From assembly GCF_022348165.1 (NCBI RefSeq), contig NZ_JAKRFI010000002.1:124001-188000 (forward strand): a stretch of DNA of 64,000 bases, given 5' to 3'. Within the stretch, counting starts at the first letter, position 1, and the number at the start of each line of letters is the position of its first letter. This DNA is from Halomonas sp. McH1-25. Lineage in GTDB: Bacteria > Pseudomonadota > Gammaproteobacteria > Pseudomonadales > Halomonadaceae. Below are positions 56,894 through 64,000 of the stretch, piece after piece. The notes beneath the pieces are model-generated. The model made no database searches, was not told where the DNA came from, and was given only the letters and a program-made list of their open reading frames with translations. The position numbers and the translations under genes were made by a program.

Positions 56894-57421
56894 ATGACCG
56901 AACCACGTCTTTCTCCCCGCCCCAGCACCTTGGACCGGGACGCTTTCGTCAGTCACTACGGCGACATCTACGAACATTCGCCCTGGGTCGCCGAACTTGC
57001 CTGGGATGCCGGCCTGGATCAGGCGCAGGACACGCCGGCAGGCCTGGCCGAGCTCATGGGTCGGATACTTCGGGAAGCCCCGGCCGAGCGTCAGCTCGAC
57101 GTCATACGGGCCCACCCGGACCTGGCCGGCAAGGCCGCCAAACAGGGCGAGCTGACCGCCGACTCGACCCGTGAGCAGGCCGGTGCCGGGCTCGATCAAT
57201 GCTCCGCGGAGGAGTTCGAACGTTTCCATCGCCACAACGAGGCCTACAAGGCCCGCTTCGGCTTTCCCTTCGTGATGGCCGTCAAGGGCAGCGATCGTCA
57301 CAGGATTCTCGCTGCCTTCGAGACTCGCCTGGAGCATACGCCTGCCGAAGAGCGCCGCACCGCCATCGAGCAGATCAATCGTATCGCCCGGTTTCGTCTG
57401 GACGACCGCGTCGCCGACTAG
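56894..57421 (+). CDS. uraD: OHCU decarboxylase
   Basis: The 175-residue helical enzyme decarboxylates 2-oxo-4-hydroxy-4-carboxy-5-ureidoimidazoline to (S)-allantoin. H74 in RAHPDLAG is the catalytic histidine, and FGFPFVMAVKG (about 121-131) is the family signature. ATG 56894 follows AAGGA. It is followed by the IclR regulator gene, with a 132-base gap. Confidence 0.95.
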   Translation: MTEPRLSPRPSTLDRDAFVSHYGDIYEHSPWVAELAWDAGLDQAQDTPAGLAELMGRILREAPAERQLDVIRAHPDLAGKAAKQGELTADSTREQAGAGLDQCSAEEFERFHRHNEAYKARFGFPFVMAVKGSDRHRILAAFETRLEHTPAEERRTAIEQINRIARFRLDDRVAD

Positions 57422-57465
57422 ACCGTCCTTGCCACTCAAGGTCTTGCCGGCGTTGAATCGCAAAA

Positions 57466-57480
57466 TGGAAACCCATTCCG
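57466..57480. promoter_or_regulatory. Candidate IclR-type operator
   Basis: TGGAA-accca-TTCCG is a near-perfect 15-base palindrome (TGGAA-N5-TTCCA form) 74 bases before the IclR gene. IclR-family regulators, including AllR, commonly bind such TGGAA/TTCCA sites. Single copy only. Confidence 0.45.
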
Positions 57481-57553
57481 CCAGGGCGGACAGTCGTGTT
57501 GCGAGCGTGTATTCTTGAACGCCAGTGGAACGCGTTGTGAGGAGAACTTGGGC

Positions 57554-58399
57554 GTGACGGAAACCAGACGCAAACCGGTCGGTCGCCCGGCAGGATCCGG
57601 TAAGAGCAGTAGCGGACACAGCCAATCGCTGGTGCGCGGACTGAATATCCTCGAAGGACTGGCGGCAGCGCCGTCCGGGCTGGGCCTGTCCGATATCGCC
57701 CAGATCGTTGGCCTGGCACCCTCGACCACGCACCGCCTGCTCCAGGCCCTTCACAAGCAGGGATTCATTATCCAGGATAGCGACCTGGGCCTGTGGAAGA
57801 TCGGCGTCAAGACGTTTCAGGTCGGCAATACCTTTCTCGAGGCGCGGGACTTCGTGGCCACCGCCCGTCCCTTCCTGCGTCGCCTGACCCAGGACACCGG
57901 CGAGACCGCCAATCTGGGCATTCGCGACGAAGGCATGGCGGTATTTCTCGCCCAGAGCGAGTCGCCACAGATGATGCGCATGATCACCCGCCTGGGCTCG
58001 CGCGCGCCACTGCATGCCTCCGGGGTCGGCAAGGCCCTGCTGGCCTGGCTGCCCGACCGCGACGTGGAAAAGATACTGCAGGCACGCGGGCTCAACCGGG
58101 TGACCGAGAACACCCTCGACACACCCTCCCGGCTGCGCGAAGGCCTAGCCGAAATTCGTCGCCAAGGTTACGCCTGTGACCGCGAAGAGCACGCCATCGG
58201 CCTGCACTGCGTTGCGGCATCGATCCACGATGAACATGCCAATCCCCTCGCGGCGATTTCGGTTTCCGGTCCGGTTGCGCGCATTCCCGAGTCTCGCCTG
58301 GCCGAGCTGGGAGGGCTGGTTAGTCGTGCCGCTCGCGAAATCACCGTGCAGATCGGAGGACACCTGCCCACGCTGGAAGAGGTTTCCAAGCGCGCCTGA
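57554..58399 (+). CDS. IclR family regulator
   Basis: The 281-residue regulator has an N-terminal IclR winged HTH (about 25-85, GLNILEGLAAAPSGLGLSDIAQIVGLAPSTTHRLLQALHKQGFI) and a GAF-like ligand domain (about 100-270, with GKALLAWLPDRDVEKIL and YACDREEHAIGLHCVAASI). The basic N-terminal tail (VTETRRKPVGRPAGSGKS) is longer than in AllR. AllR itself senses glyoxylate in enterics; a similar role here is by context only. The start is GTG 57554, with GAGGAG 11 bases upstream; TTG 57515 would add 13 residues. Confidence 0.85.
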   Translation: MTETRRKPVGRPAGSGKSSSGHSQSLVRGLNILEGLAAAPSGLGLSDIAQIVGLAPSTTHRLLQALHKQGFIIQDSDLGLWKIGVKTFQVGNTFLEARDFVATARPFLRRLTQDTGETANLGIRDEGMAVFLAQSESPQMMRMITRLGSRAPLHASGVGKALLAWLPDRDVEKILQARGLNRVTENTLDTPSRLREGLAEIRRQGYACDREEHAIGLHCVAASIHDEHANPLAAISVSGPVARIPESRLAELGGLVSRAAREITVQIGGHLPTLEEVSKRA

Positions 58400-58424
58400 A
58401 CGACGCTTCCTAGGTTTCATTCAT

Positions 58425-58456
58425 GAAACGGCCCCGGTGATGACCGAGGCCGTTTC
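58425..58456. terminator. Hairpin between iclR and the SDR gene
   Basis: GAAACGGCC-(ccggtgatgaccga)-GGCCGTTTC forms a nine-pair stem with an inner CCGGT/ACCG extension and lies in the convergent gap, usable by both genes. Confidence 0.7.
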
Positions 58457-58480
58457 GGTTCGACACGTGGCGTCGAATCA

Positions 58481-59332
58481 TCAGGTATTGAGCACGACAC
58501 CGCCGTTGAGATGCAGCGTCTGGCCCGACACGTAGGAGGACTCCTCGCTGGCCAGGTAAACGTACGCAGGCCCGATTTCGCTGGGCTGAGCGGCACGGTC
58601 CATGGGCACCTGCCCACCGAAGCCCTGGACCTTTTCCTCGGGGAAGCTGGCCGGGATCAGCGGGGTCCAGACCGGACCGGGCGCCACGGCATTGATGCGA
58701 ATGCCCTGGCTGGCCAGCGGTGTGGCCAACGAGCGCACCAGTCCCTGAATGGCACCTTTTGTGGCGCTGTAATCGATCAGCGAGGGATTGCCCTTGAAAG
58801 CGTTGATCGATGAAGTGCCGATGATCGTATCGCCTTCGTTCAGGTGCGGCAGGACCGCCTTGATCATATAGAAATGGCTGAAGATGTTGGTCTGGAACGT
58901 ACGCGTGAGCTGATCGTCGGGAATCTGGGTGATGTCGTCCCAGGCGTGCTGCTCGGCGGCATTGTTGACCAGAATGTTGAGCTTGCCGAAGGCCTGCAAC
59001 GCCTTGTCGACGGCCTCGCGGCAGAACGCCGGATCGCCGACATCGCCCTTGATCAGCTCGCAGCGGCGGCCTTCCGCCTCGATCAGCGCCTTGGTGTCCT
59101 CGGCATCGCGATCCTCATCGAGATACACCAGCACGCAATCGGCACCCTCGCGGGCATAGTGCACGGCCACGGCACGCCCGATGCCGCTGTCGCCGCCGGT
59201 GATCAACGCCACCTTGTCCTTGAGCTTGTCCGTGCCGCGATAGCTGGTACGGATGAATTCCGGTTCCGGCTGCATCTCGTATTCGTCGCCGGGCTGTTCC
59301 TGGTGTTGGGGAGGAAACTTTTCGTCGGCCAT
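58481..59332 (-). CDS. SDR family oxidoreductase (YhxC/YdaD-like)
   Basis: The 283-residue short-chain dehydrogenase of the larger SDR subgroup found in Gram-positives and halophiles starts with an acidic N-terminal segment (MADEKFPPQHQEQPGDEYEM). It has the cofactor turn ALITGGDSGIGRAVAVHYAREGAD (about 46-68), NNAAEQ and the catalytic Ser (GTSSINAFKG), Tyr and Lys (DYSATKGAI). ATG 59332 lies nine bases from AGGAG; ATG 59338 is closer and less likely. The substrate is unknown; relatives are stress-induced. Confidence 0.9.
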   Translation of the reverse strand: MADEKFPPQHQEQPGDEYEMQPEPEFIRTSYRGTDKLKDKVALITGGDSGIGRAVAVHYAREGADCVLVYLDEDRDAEDTKALIEAEGRRCELIKGDVGDPAFCREAVDKALQAFGKLNILVNNAAEQHAWDDITQIPDDQLTRTFQTNIFSHFYMIKAVLPHLNEGDTIIGTSSINAFKGNPSLIDYSATKGAIQGLVRSLATPLASQGIRINAVAPGPVWTPLIPASFPEEKVQGFGGQVPMDRAAQPSEIGPAYVYLASEESSYVSGQTLHLNGGVVLNT

Positions 59333-59529
59333 GTGCATGCACTCCTGTGTCGCACTGGTGGGAAAAGGCGCCATTCTCCGTCGGCGCCGATGACTCTCAT
59401 GGCCTACTGAAGATAGAAAGCGCACTCGACGACGACAAGCGAGGCCTGCAGTACCTCGCAGTGATGTCCGCGGCCAGGACGGTTACACTAGCCCCACTTT
59501 ATTGCCACCGTCATGCCGAGGCCGCTGCG

Positions 59530-60561
59530 ATGAGTTCCCACCTGCTCTCCGTCGATTCCCTGTCCCGCGATCACGTCGATCACCTGCTGCGCGTCGCCAG
59601 CCGCATGGAGCCTATCGCCCAGCGCCGCAAGATCACCCGGGTGCTGGAAGGCGCCGTGCTCGGCAACCTGTTCTTCGAAGCCAGCACACGCACCCGTGTG
59701 AGCTTCCATGCCGCGTTCTGTCGCCTGGGCGGCAGCGTCTGCGACACCACCGGCTTCACCTTCTCGTCGATGGCCAAGGGCGAGTCGCTCTACGACACCA
59801 GCCGGGTGATGAGCGGCTATTGCGACGCCATCGTCATGCGCCACCCCGACCAGGGCTCGGTGGCCGAATTCGCCCAGGCGACCAATGTGCCGGTGATCAA
59901 CGGCGGCGACGGCCCCGGCGAGCACCCCAGCCAGGCGCTGCTCGACCTGTATACCATCGACAAGGAGTTCGCCCGGCTGGGCAAGACGCTGGCCGGCGCC
60001 CATCTACTGCTGACCGGCGATCTGAAGTACGGACGCACCGTACATTCACTGATCAAGCTGCTGTCGCTCTATGCGCCGATGCGCATCACGCTGGTCTCGC
60101 CGCCCGGACTGGAGATGCCCAGCCATCTCGTCGATCTGGTCGCCTCACGCGGGCACCGGGTCGAGCTGCGCGACAGCCTGGCCAGCGACTTCGGCGATCT
60201 GGACGTGATCTACACCACCCGCATCCAGAAGGAGCGCTTCACCGAGGAGATGATGGAAAGCTTCGCCGGCGTGTCGCAGGACTTCACCATCGACCGTGCC
60301 TTTCTCGACCAGCGCTGCAACGACACCACCATCGTCATGCACCCGCTACCGCGCGACAGCCGCCCGGGCGCCAACGACCTCAACGTCGATCTCAACGGCG
60401 ACCCGCGCCTGGCGATCTTCCGCCAGACCGACAATGGCATTCCCGTGCGCATGGCGATCTTCGCCACGCTGCTCGAGGTCGAGGATCAGATCGACAAGGG
60501 CCTGCGCGACGTCAAATGGTTCGTGCCGCACAAGCTGGGCGTGGACGATCGCGAACTCTGA
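59530..60561 (+). CDS. pyrB: Aspartate carbamoyltransferase catalytic chain
   Basis: The 343-residue enzyme makes N-carbamoyl-L-aspartate in pyrimidine synthesis. The carbamoyl-phosphate loop is FFEASTRTRVSF (S52, T53, R54, T55), the second-subunit loop residue is K83 (SSMAKGES), and VMHPLPRDSRPGAND is at about 272. It is longer than E. coli PyrB (311) and is not next to pyrC or pyrR as in pseudomonads. No pyrI is nearby. ATG 59530 gives MSSHLLSVDSLS; the reading from 59347 has no family similarity. Confidence 0.94.
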   Translation: MSSHLLSVDSLSRDHVDHLLRVASRMEPIAQRRKITRVLEGAVLGNLFFEASTRTRVSFHAAFCRLGGSVCDTTGFTFSSMAKGESLYDTSRVMSGYCDAIVMRHPDQGSVAEFAQATNVPVINGGDGPGEHPSQALLDLYTIDKEFARLGKTLAGAHLLLTGDLKYGRTVHSLIKLLSLYAPMRITLVSPPGLEMPSHLVDLVASRGHRVELRDSLASDFGDLDVIYTTRIQKERFTEEMMESFAGVSQDFTIDRAFLDQRCNDTTIVMHPLPRDSRPGANDLNVDLNGDPRLAIFRQTDNGIPVRMAIFATLLEVEDQIDKGLRDVKWFVPHKLGVDDREL

Positions 60562-60574
60562 GTGCGACGTCATG

Positions 60575-61024
60575 TCACTCACGACGTGACGGCAGACCCT
60601 CGTTGCTCGCAAACCAACCTTCGAGGATCAACTGTGCAGCCAGGCCATCGACGCCTTCCTCGCGGTAGTTGCCGCGATGGCCGGCCTCGCGGGCGATGGC
60701 CTTGGCCTCGGACGTCGAGCCACGCTCGTCGACCATCTCGCAGGGCTTGCCGTAGCGCCCATACAACCGCTTGCCGAACTTGCGGGCACGCAGGCTCATC
60801 TCGGACTCGCTGCCATCCATGTTGAGCGGCAAGCCGACCACGAACAGATCCGGCCGCCATTCCTCGACCAACCGTGTCACCACGTTCCAGTCGGGGATAC
60901 CGTCACGGGCCGGGAGCGGCTCCAGTGCCGAAGCACTGGCCAGCAGTTCGTTGCCCACCGCCACACCGATGCGCCGCGTGCCGAAATCGAAGGCCAGGAT
61001 CAACCGCTGCCCCGCCCCTGCCAT
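60575..61024 (-). CDS. ruvX: RuvX/YqgF family nuclease
   Basis: The 149-residue RNase H-fold protein has ILAFDFGTRRIGVAVGN (catalytic Asp at about 13), VVGLPLNMDGSESEM and DERGSTSEA (acidic active-site residues). It acts in 5-prime-end pre-16S rRNA processing and possibly Holliday junction cleavage; the first role is better supported. The ATG overlaps the yqgE stop as TGATG. Confidence 0.95.
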   Translation of the reverse strand: MAGAGQRLILAFDFGTRRIGVAVGNELLASASALEPLPARDGIPDWNVVTRLVEEWRPDLFVVGLPLNMDGSESEMSLRARKFGKRLYGRYGKPCEMVDERGSTSEAKAIAREAGHRGNYREEGVDGLAAQLILEGWFASNEGLPSRRE

Positions 61025-61581
61025 CAACTATGCCCTATCTGGCTGGTCAACAGGTTCAGGTCGATACCGAGAATTCCCGCAGCGGCATTCAGGCGCTGTT
61101 CCGGCGGCAGATCAAAGATGATGCCCGGCTGGGCCTCGACGGTCAGCCAGGTATTCTCCTTGAGCTCGTTCTCGAGCTGGCCCGCCTCCCAGCCGCAACA
61201 GCCCAGACAGATCAGGAAGGTCTCCGGCCCCTTGCCGGCGGCCAGGGCATGCAGCATGTCCATCGAGGTCGTCAGCGCCACGTCATCGGCGACCTGGATG
61301 CTCGAATCCCATGGCTCGCTGCTGCCACGGTGGAGAATGAAACCTCGGTCCTTGTGGATCGGCCCACCGTAGTACACCGGCGTGTCGCGCACCGGGCACT
61401 CGTCGGCGTCGATGTCGACCTGTTCGAACAGCACATCGAGCGTCAAATCCAGCGGATGGTTGACGATGATGCCCATGGTGCCATTCTCGTCATGGTCGCA
61501 CAGATAGCTGAGACTGCCGGCAAAATTGGAATCCTCGAGGTGAGGCATTGCCAGCAAGAAATGGTTGCGCAAGCTTTGCAT
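61024..61581 (-). CDS. yqgE: YqgE/AlgH family protein
   Basis: The 185-residue protein of the DUF179/YqgE family has LRNHFLLAMPHLEDSNFAGSLSYLCDHDENGTMGIIVNHPL (about 4-44), VYYGGPIHKDRGFILH and a conserved GCCGWEAGQLENELKENTWL. The function is unknown; AlgH was named for a role in alginate regulation in Pseudomonas. It is translationally coupled with ruvX, as in most gammaproteobacteria. ATG 61581 follows AGGAGG. Confidence 0.94.
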   Translation of the reverse strand: MQSLRNHFLLAMPHLEDSNFAGSLSYLCDHDENGTMGIIVNHPLDLTLDVLFEQVDIDADECPVRDTPVYYGGPIHKDRGFILHRGSSEPWDSSIQVADDVALTTSMDMLHALAAGKGPETFLICLGCCGWEAGQLENELKENTWLTVEAQPGIIFDLPPEQRLNAAAGILGIDLNLLTSQIGHS

Positions 61582-61595
61582 GTGCCTCCTGGGCG

Positions 61596-62513
61596 TCAAC
61601 GTACGCCGAAGTTATTCCCTTTGCCGAAACGCCAGACCCGCGTGATGGTCAGGGAGTCGCGGTCGCCCATGCCTCGATCGAAGGGCCGGTAGGGCGCCGC
61701 TTCCTGAATCGTCTTCAACGCGGCCTGGTCGAGTTCGGGATACCCTGATGAGTGTATCACCTCTGCCTGGCGTATCTGACCGTCGCGGCCGATCACGACC
61801 CGGATTCGCAGTTGGCCCTCCAACTCGGACGGCGCCGGGTAGAAGCGATTGCCGTAGGTCTCGACGCGCCGGGTCCAGTCCGCAATATAGCGTGCCTCGG
61901 CGGCCCGCCGGGCGGCCTGCTGATCGCGATCGCCAGTCGCGCCGCTGGATGGCGCAGCCTCGAAGCCCCGCTCGCGGATGCTCGATGTCGCCTGGGCGAG
62001 CAGGGCCTGGCCGCTGGGGGCGGTTCGGGCCTTGGCCGGCTCGGCCGGTGCCTGGGGCTGCGACGGCACAGGCGGCGTAACCGGTTCGTCGGCGGGCTCG
62101 GGACGCGGCGGCGTGTCGGGTTCGGGCGATGCAGGTGGCTCGCCCGGTGATTCGCTGGCGGCTGGCGGCGCCGGTTCATCAGGCACCGCAGGTGGTGGCG
62201 GGGCCGGGGCCTCGACAGGCGCCGACGGGGCAGTCGGCCGATCGGGCTCGGTAGCGGCCCGGTCGCGGTGCCTGGCCTGCTGGTCGACCTCGGCGATGGC
62301 CTGGGCCGCGCCGGGATCGACGGACGGCTGGGTGACCAGCACCACGTCGAGACTGGTCGGCTCGCGAGGGGCCCACTCGCTGTCGATCTGCCAGGCGGCA
62401 ATGCCGGCAAATGCCAGCGCGTGCAATGCCAATGCAGCGGCCCACGCCGCCAGCTGACGATGCCGACGCCCGATGGGTACACGGCGCACAAGGCTACCCG
62501 GCGATCCCGCCAT
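61596..62513 (-). CDS. TonB family energy transducer
   Basis: The 305-residue protein has a membrane helix at about 21-42, a long periplasmic Pro/Glu/Ala-rich spacer (85-165), and a TonB C-terminal domain (about 215-300) with RRVETYGNRFYPAPSELEGQLRIRVVIGRDGQIRQAEVIHSSGYPELDQAALKTIQEAAPYRPF. It is the TonB3-type protein found between gshB and yqgE in pseudomonads. Its outer membrane partner is unknown; no ExbB/ExbD gene is nearby. Confidence 0.9.
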   Translation of the reverse strand: MAGSPGSLVRRVPIGRRHRQLAAWAAALALHALAFAGIAAWQIDSEWAPREPTSLDVVLVTQPSVDPGAAQAIAEVDQQARHRDRAATEPDRPTAPSAPVEAPAPPPPAVPDEPAPPAASESPGEPPASPEPDTPPRPEPADEPVTPPVPSQPQAPAEPAKARTAPSGQALLAQATSSIRERGFEAAPSSGATGDRDQQAARRAAEARYIADWTRRVETYGNRFYPAPSELEGQLRIRVVIGRDGQIRQAEVIHSSGYPELDQAALKTIQEAAPYRPFDRGMGDRDSLTITRVWRFGKGNNFGVR

Positions 62514-62526
62514 GCTATGGCCCTGC

Positions 62527-63486
62527 CTACGCTCCCAGCCGACGCACGATGGCGTCCATCAGCAGGCCGGCGATGTCGGTGCCGCGCTGATCGTCTATTT
62601 CACGCACGCAAGTCGGGCTGGTGACATTGATCTCGGTAATGTAGTCGCCGATCACATCGAGCCCGACGAACATCAGCCCCTTTTCCTTGATGGTCGGCTT
62701 GACCTGCTCGACCAGCCACAGATCGCGCTCGGTCAGCTCACGGCTGACGCCACGTCCGCCTGCCGCCAGGTTGCCACGGGTCTCGCCGGCCATCGGTACG
62801 CGTGCCAGGCCATAGGGCACCGGTTCGCCATCGACCAGCAGAATGCGGGTATCGCCGGCGCTGATCTCGGGGATGTAGCGCTGGGCCATGATCTGGTGTT
62901 TGCCGCGCTCGGTGAGCATCTCGATGATCGCGCCCAGGTTGCGGCCTTCCGGACGGACATGAAAGATTCCGGTGCCGCCCATGCCATCGAGCGGCTTGAA
63001 GATTACGTCGCCATGTTCGGCATGAAAGGCACGCAGCACCTTGTCGTTGCTCGACACCGTGGTCGGCACGCTGCACTGCGGGAACTGCTGGGCGAACAGC
63101 TTCTCGTTGCACTCCAGCAGCGCGCGGGTGGGATTGACCACCAGCACACCCTCGCGCTCGGCAAACCCCAGCAAATGAACCGTATTGGAAAACTGGATGT
63201 CGACGGGCGGATCCTTGCGCATCAGGATCACATCGAGATCGGCCAATGGCCTGGCGTTTGGCTCACTCAATGCGTACCAGTGGTCGGGATCGCGATAGAC
63301 GGTCAGGTCGCGCATGCGCGCCATGGCGCGACCATTGGCGAGGAACAGGTCGTCCTGCTCCATGTAATGCAGCGACCAGCCCCGGTCCTGGGCGGCCCAC
63401 AGCATCGCCATGGTGGTGTCCTTCTTGTAGGCGATGGCCTCGATGGGATCCATCACCACGCCGATCTTGAGAGCGGGTTGACTCAT
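62527..63486 (-). CDS. gshB: Glutathione synthetase
   Basis: The 319-residue ATP-grasp enzyme joins gamma-glutamylcysteine and glycine to make glutathione. It starts MSQPALKIGVVMDPIEAIAYKKDTTMAMLWAAQDRG and has KPLDGMGGTGIF (ATP lysine and loop, about 187-198), PVPMAGETRGNLAAGGRG-type substrate loop and EINVTSPTCVREID at the metal site. ATG 63486 is chosen over 63552. It begins the gshB-tonB-yqgE-ruvX order. Confidence 0.97.
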   Translation of the reverse strand: MSQPALKIGVVMDPIEAIAYKKDTTMAMLWAAQDRGWSLHYMEQDDLFLANGRAMARMRDLTVYRDPDHWYALSEPNARPLADLDVILMRKDPPVDIQFSNTVHLLGFAEREGVLVVNPTRALLECNEKLFAQQFPQCSVPTTVSSNDKVLRAFHAEHGDVIFKPLDGMGGTGIFHVRPEGRNLGAIIEMLTERGKHQIMAQRYIPEISAGDTRILLVDGEPVPYGLARVPMAGETRGNLAAGGRGVSRELTERDLWLVEQVKPTIKEKGLMFVGLDVIGDYITEINVTSPTCVREIDDQRGTDIAGLLMDAIVRRLGA

Positions 63487-63569
63487 GGTTGGGCTTCCAT
63501 GGCAGAAAAAAACGATGGGCGCAGTATGGCGCAGCCCATAGAACGGGACCAAGGCCGAATTGGACCTCG

Positions 63570-64000
63570 TCAGTCGCCCGCCTCGTCGAACTGACGGCGA
63601 ATGCCGCCCTCCTCGATGACGATCAGGCGGCGCTTGTAGAGCCGGCCGATGGCCTGCTTGAAAGCGCTCTTGCTGACGCCGAGCCGGGCCTTGATCGCCT
63701 CTGGCGAACTCTTGTCGCTCAACGGCAGATAACCGCCGCTTTCGCGCAGGGCGGCCAGCACCTTGTCGCCGACCACGTCCAGGCGCGCTGCGCCCGGCGG
63801 CATCAGCGCCAGGTCCAGGCGACCGTCGTCGCGCACCCGGCTCACGTAACCGGTCAGGCGCTGGCCACGACGCAGCGGCTGGGTCACCGCATCGTGATAG
63901 AGCAGACCCCAGTAACGATGATCGACCACCGCCTTGTAGCCGAGATCGGTGCGCTCGGCGACGATCAGCTCGACTTCATCCCCCGATGCCAACCCCTCGG
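63570..64000 (-). CDS. CvfB-like S1/winged-helix RNA-binding protein (partial)
   Basis: The C-terminal 143 or so residues of a gene that enters from the right edge are present. SGDEVELIVAERTDLGYKAVVDHRYWGLLYHDAVTQPLRRGQRLTGYVSRVRDDGRLDLALMPPG is the third S1-like domain, and residues near the end (LSDKSSPEAIKARLGVSKSAFKQAIGRLYKRRLI) form the winged helix of the YitL/CvfB family. The family is tied to RNA binding and virulence factor control in Staphylococcus; its role here is unknown. The reading frame continues past 64000, so there is no start codon in the window. Confidence 0.85.
   Translation of the reverse strand, partial: EGLASGDEVELIVAERTDLGYKAVVDHRYWGLLYHDAVTQPLRRGQRLTGYVSRVRDDGRLDLALMPPGAARLDVVGDKVLAALRESGGYLPLSDKSSPEAIKARLGVSKSAFKQAIGRLYKRRLIVIEEGGIRRQFDEAGD

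Overview
The window looks like a chromosomal stretch of a moderately halophilic gammaproteobacterium of the Halomonadaceae (Halomonas or a close relative). The reasons are GC-rich coding DNA with short AT-rich promoter gaps, several very acidic proteins, and gene order shared with Pseudomonas-type gammaproteobacteria (comM-ubiK-glnK-amtB at the left, ruvX-yqgE-tonB-gshB at the right). The genus is an inference. I see no rRNA, tRNA, CRISPR array, insertion sequence, prophage or integrase. Both ends cut a gene (comM at the left, a CvfB-like gene at the right).

Layout. 1-3.6 kb: comM, ubiK, then glnK-amtB-glnB behind a sigma-54 promoter with two upstream NtrC-type palindromes. 3.6-5.4 kb: fpr divergent from a FinR-like LysR regulator. 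5.5-9.5 kb: two tandem chemoreceptors behind a sigma-28 promoter. 9.7-14.7 kb: a host-attachment-family protein, a formate dehydrogenase alpha-like molybdoenzyme with a DUF1641 partner, and an orphan two-helix membrane protein. 14.8-19.0 kb: an aapJQMP amino acid ABC importer with a strong sigma-54 promoter. 19.3-22.2 kb: a VanZ-like protein, hemE, ribA and a hemolysin III-family protein. 22.2-25.3 kb: soxR and, behind an almost E. coli-identical sox box, a flavodoxin-fold reductase and an ABC exporter. 25.3-30.9 kb: djlA, dxs, ispA, xseB and serA.

31.2-36.2 kb: a Crp/Fnr-family regulator divergent from an ATP-grasp ligase and an S15/CocE-type hydrolase, with a perfect FNR-type box between them, then a decayed EamA permease fragment. 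36.2-42.1 kb: a D-amino acid salvage cluster (DSD1-type PLP enzyme, RpiR regulator, N-acyl-D-amino acid deacylase, RidA, SSS symporter). 42.3-43.5 kb: two exported proteins, one with EF-hands and one with PRC-barrels. 43.6-58.4 kb: a urate/allantoin catabolic island (allA, allE, a polar amino acid ABC importer, RpiR regulator, puuE, allantoin/hydantoin racemase, two NCS1 permeases, GntR regulator, puuD, uraH, uraD, IclR regulator). 58.5-64 kb: an SDR oxidoreductase, pyrB, ruvX, yqgE, tonB-like, gshB and the partial CvfB-like gene.

The unifying theme is nitrogen scavenging. Three loci (glnK-amtB, aapJQMP and the ABC importer in the ureide island) have good GG-N10-GC sigma-54 elements, and five promoters in the urate/allantoin island carry a shared TTGTATACAA-like palindrome, most simply the operator of the resident FCD-type GntR regulator. 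The least described units are the ATP-grasp/S15-hydrolase pair with its Crp/Fnr regulator, and the sox-box operon of a flavodoxin-fold reductase plus ABC exporter.
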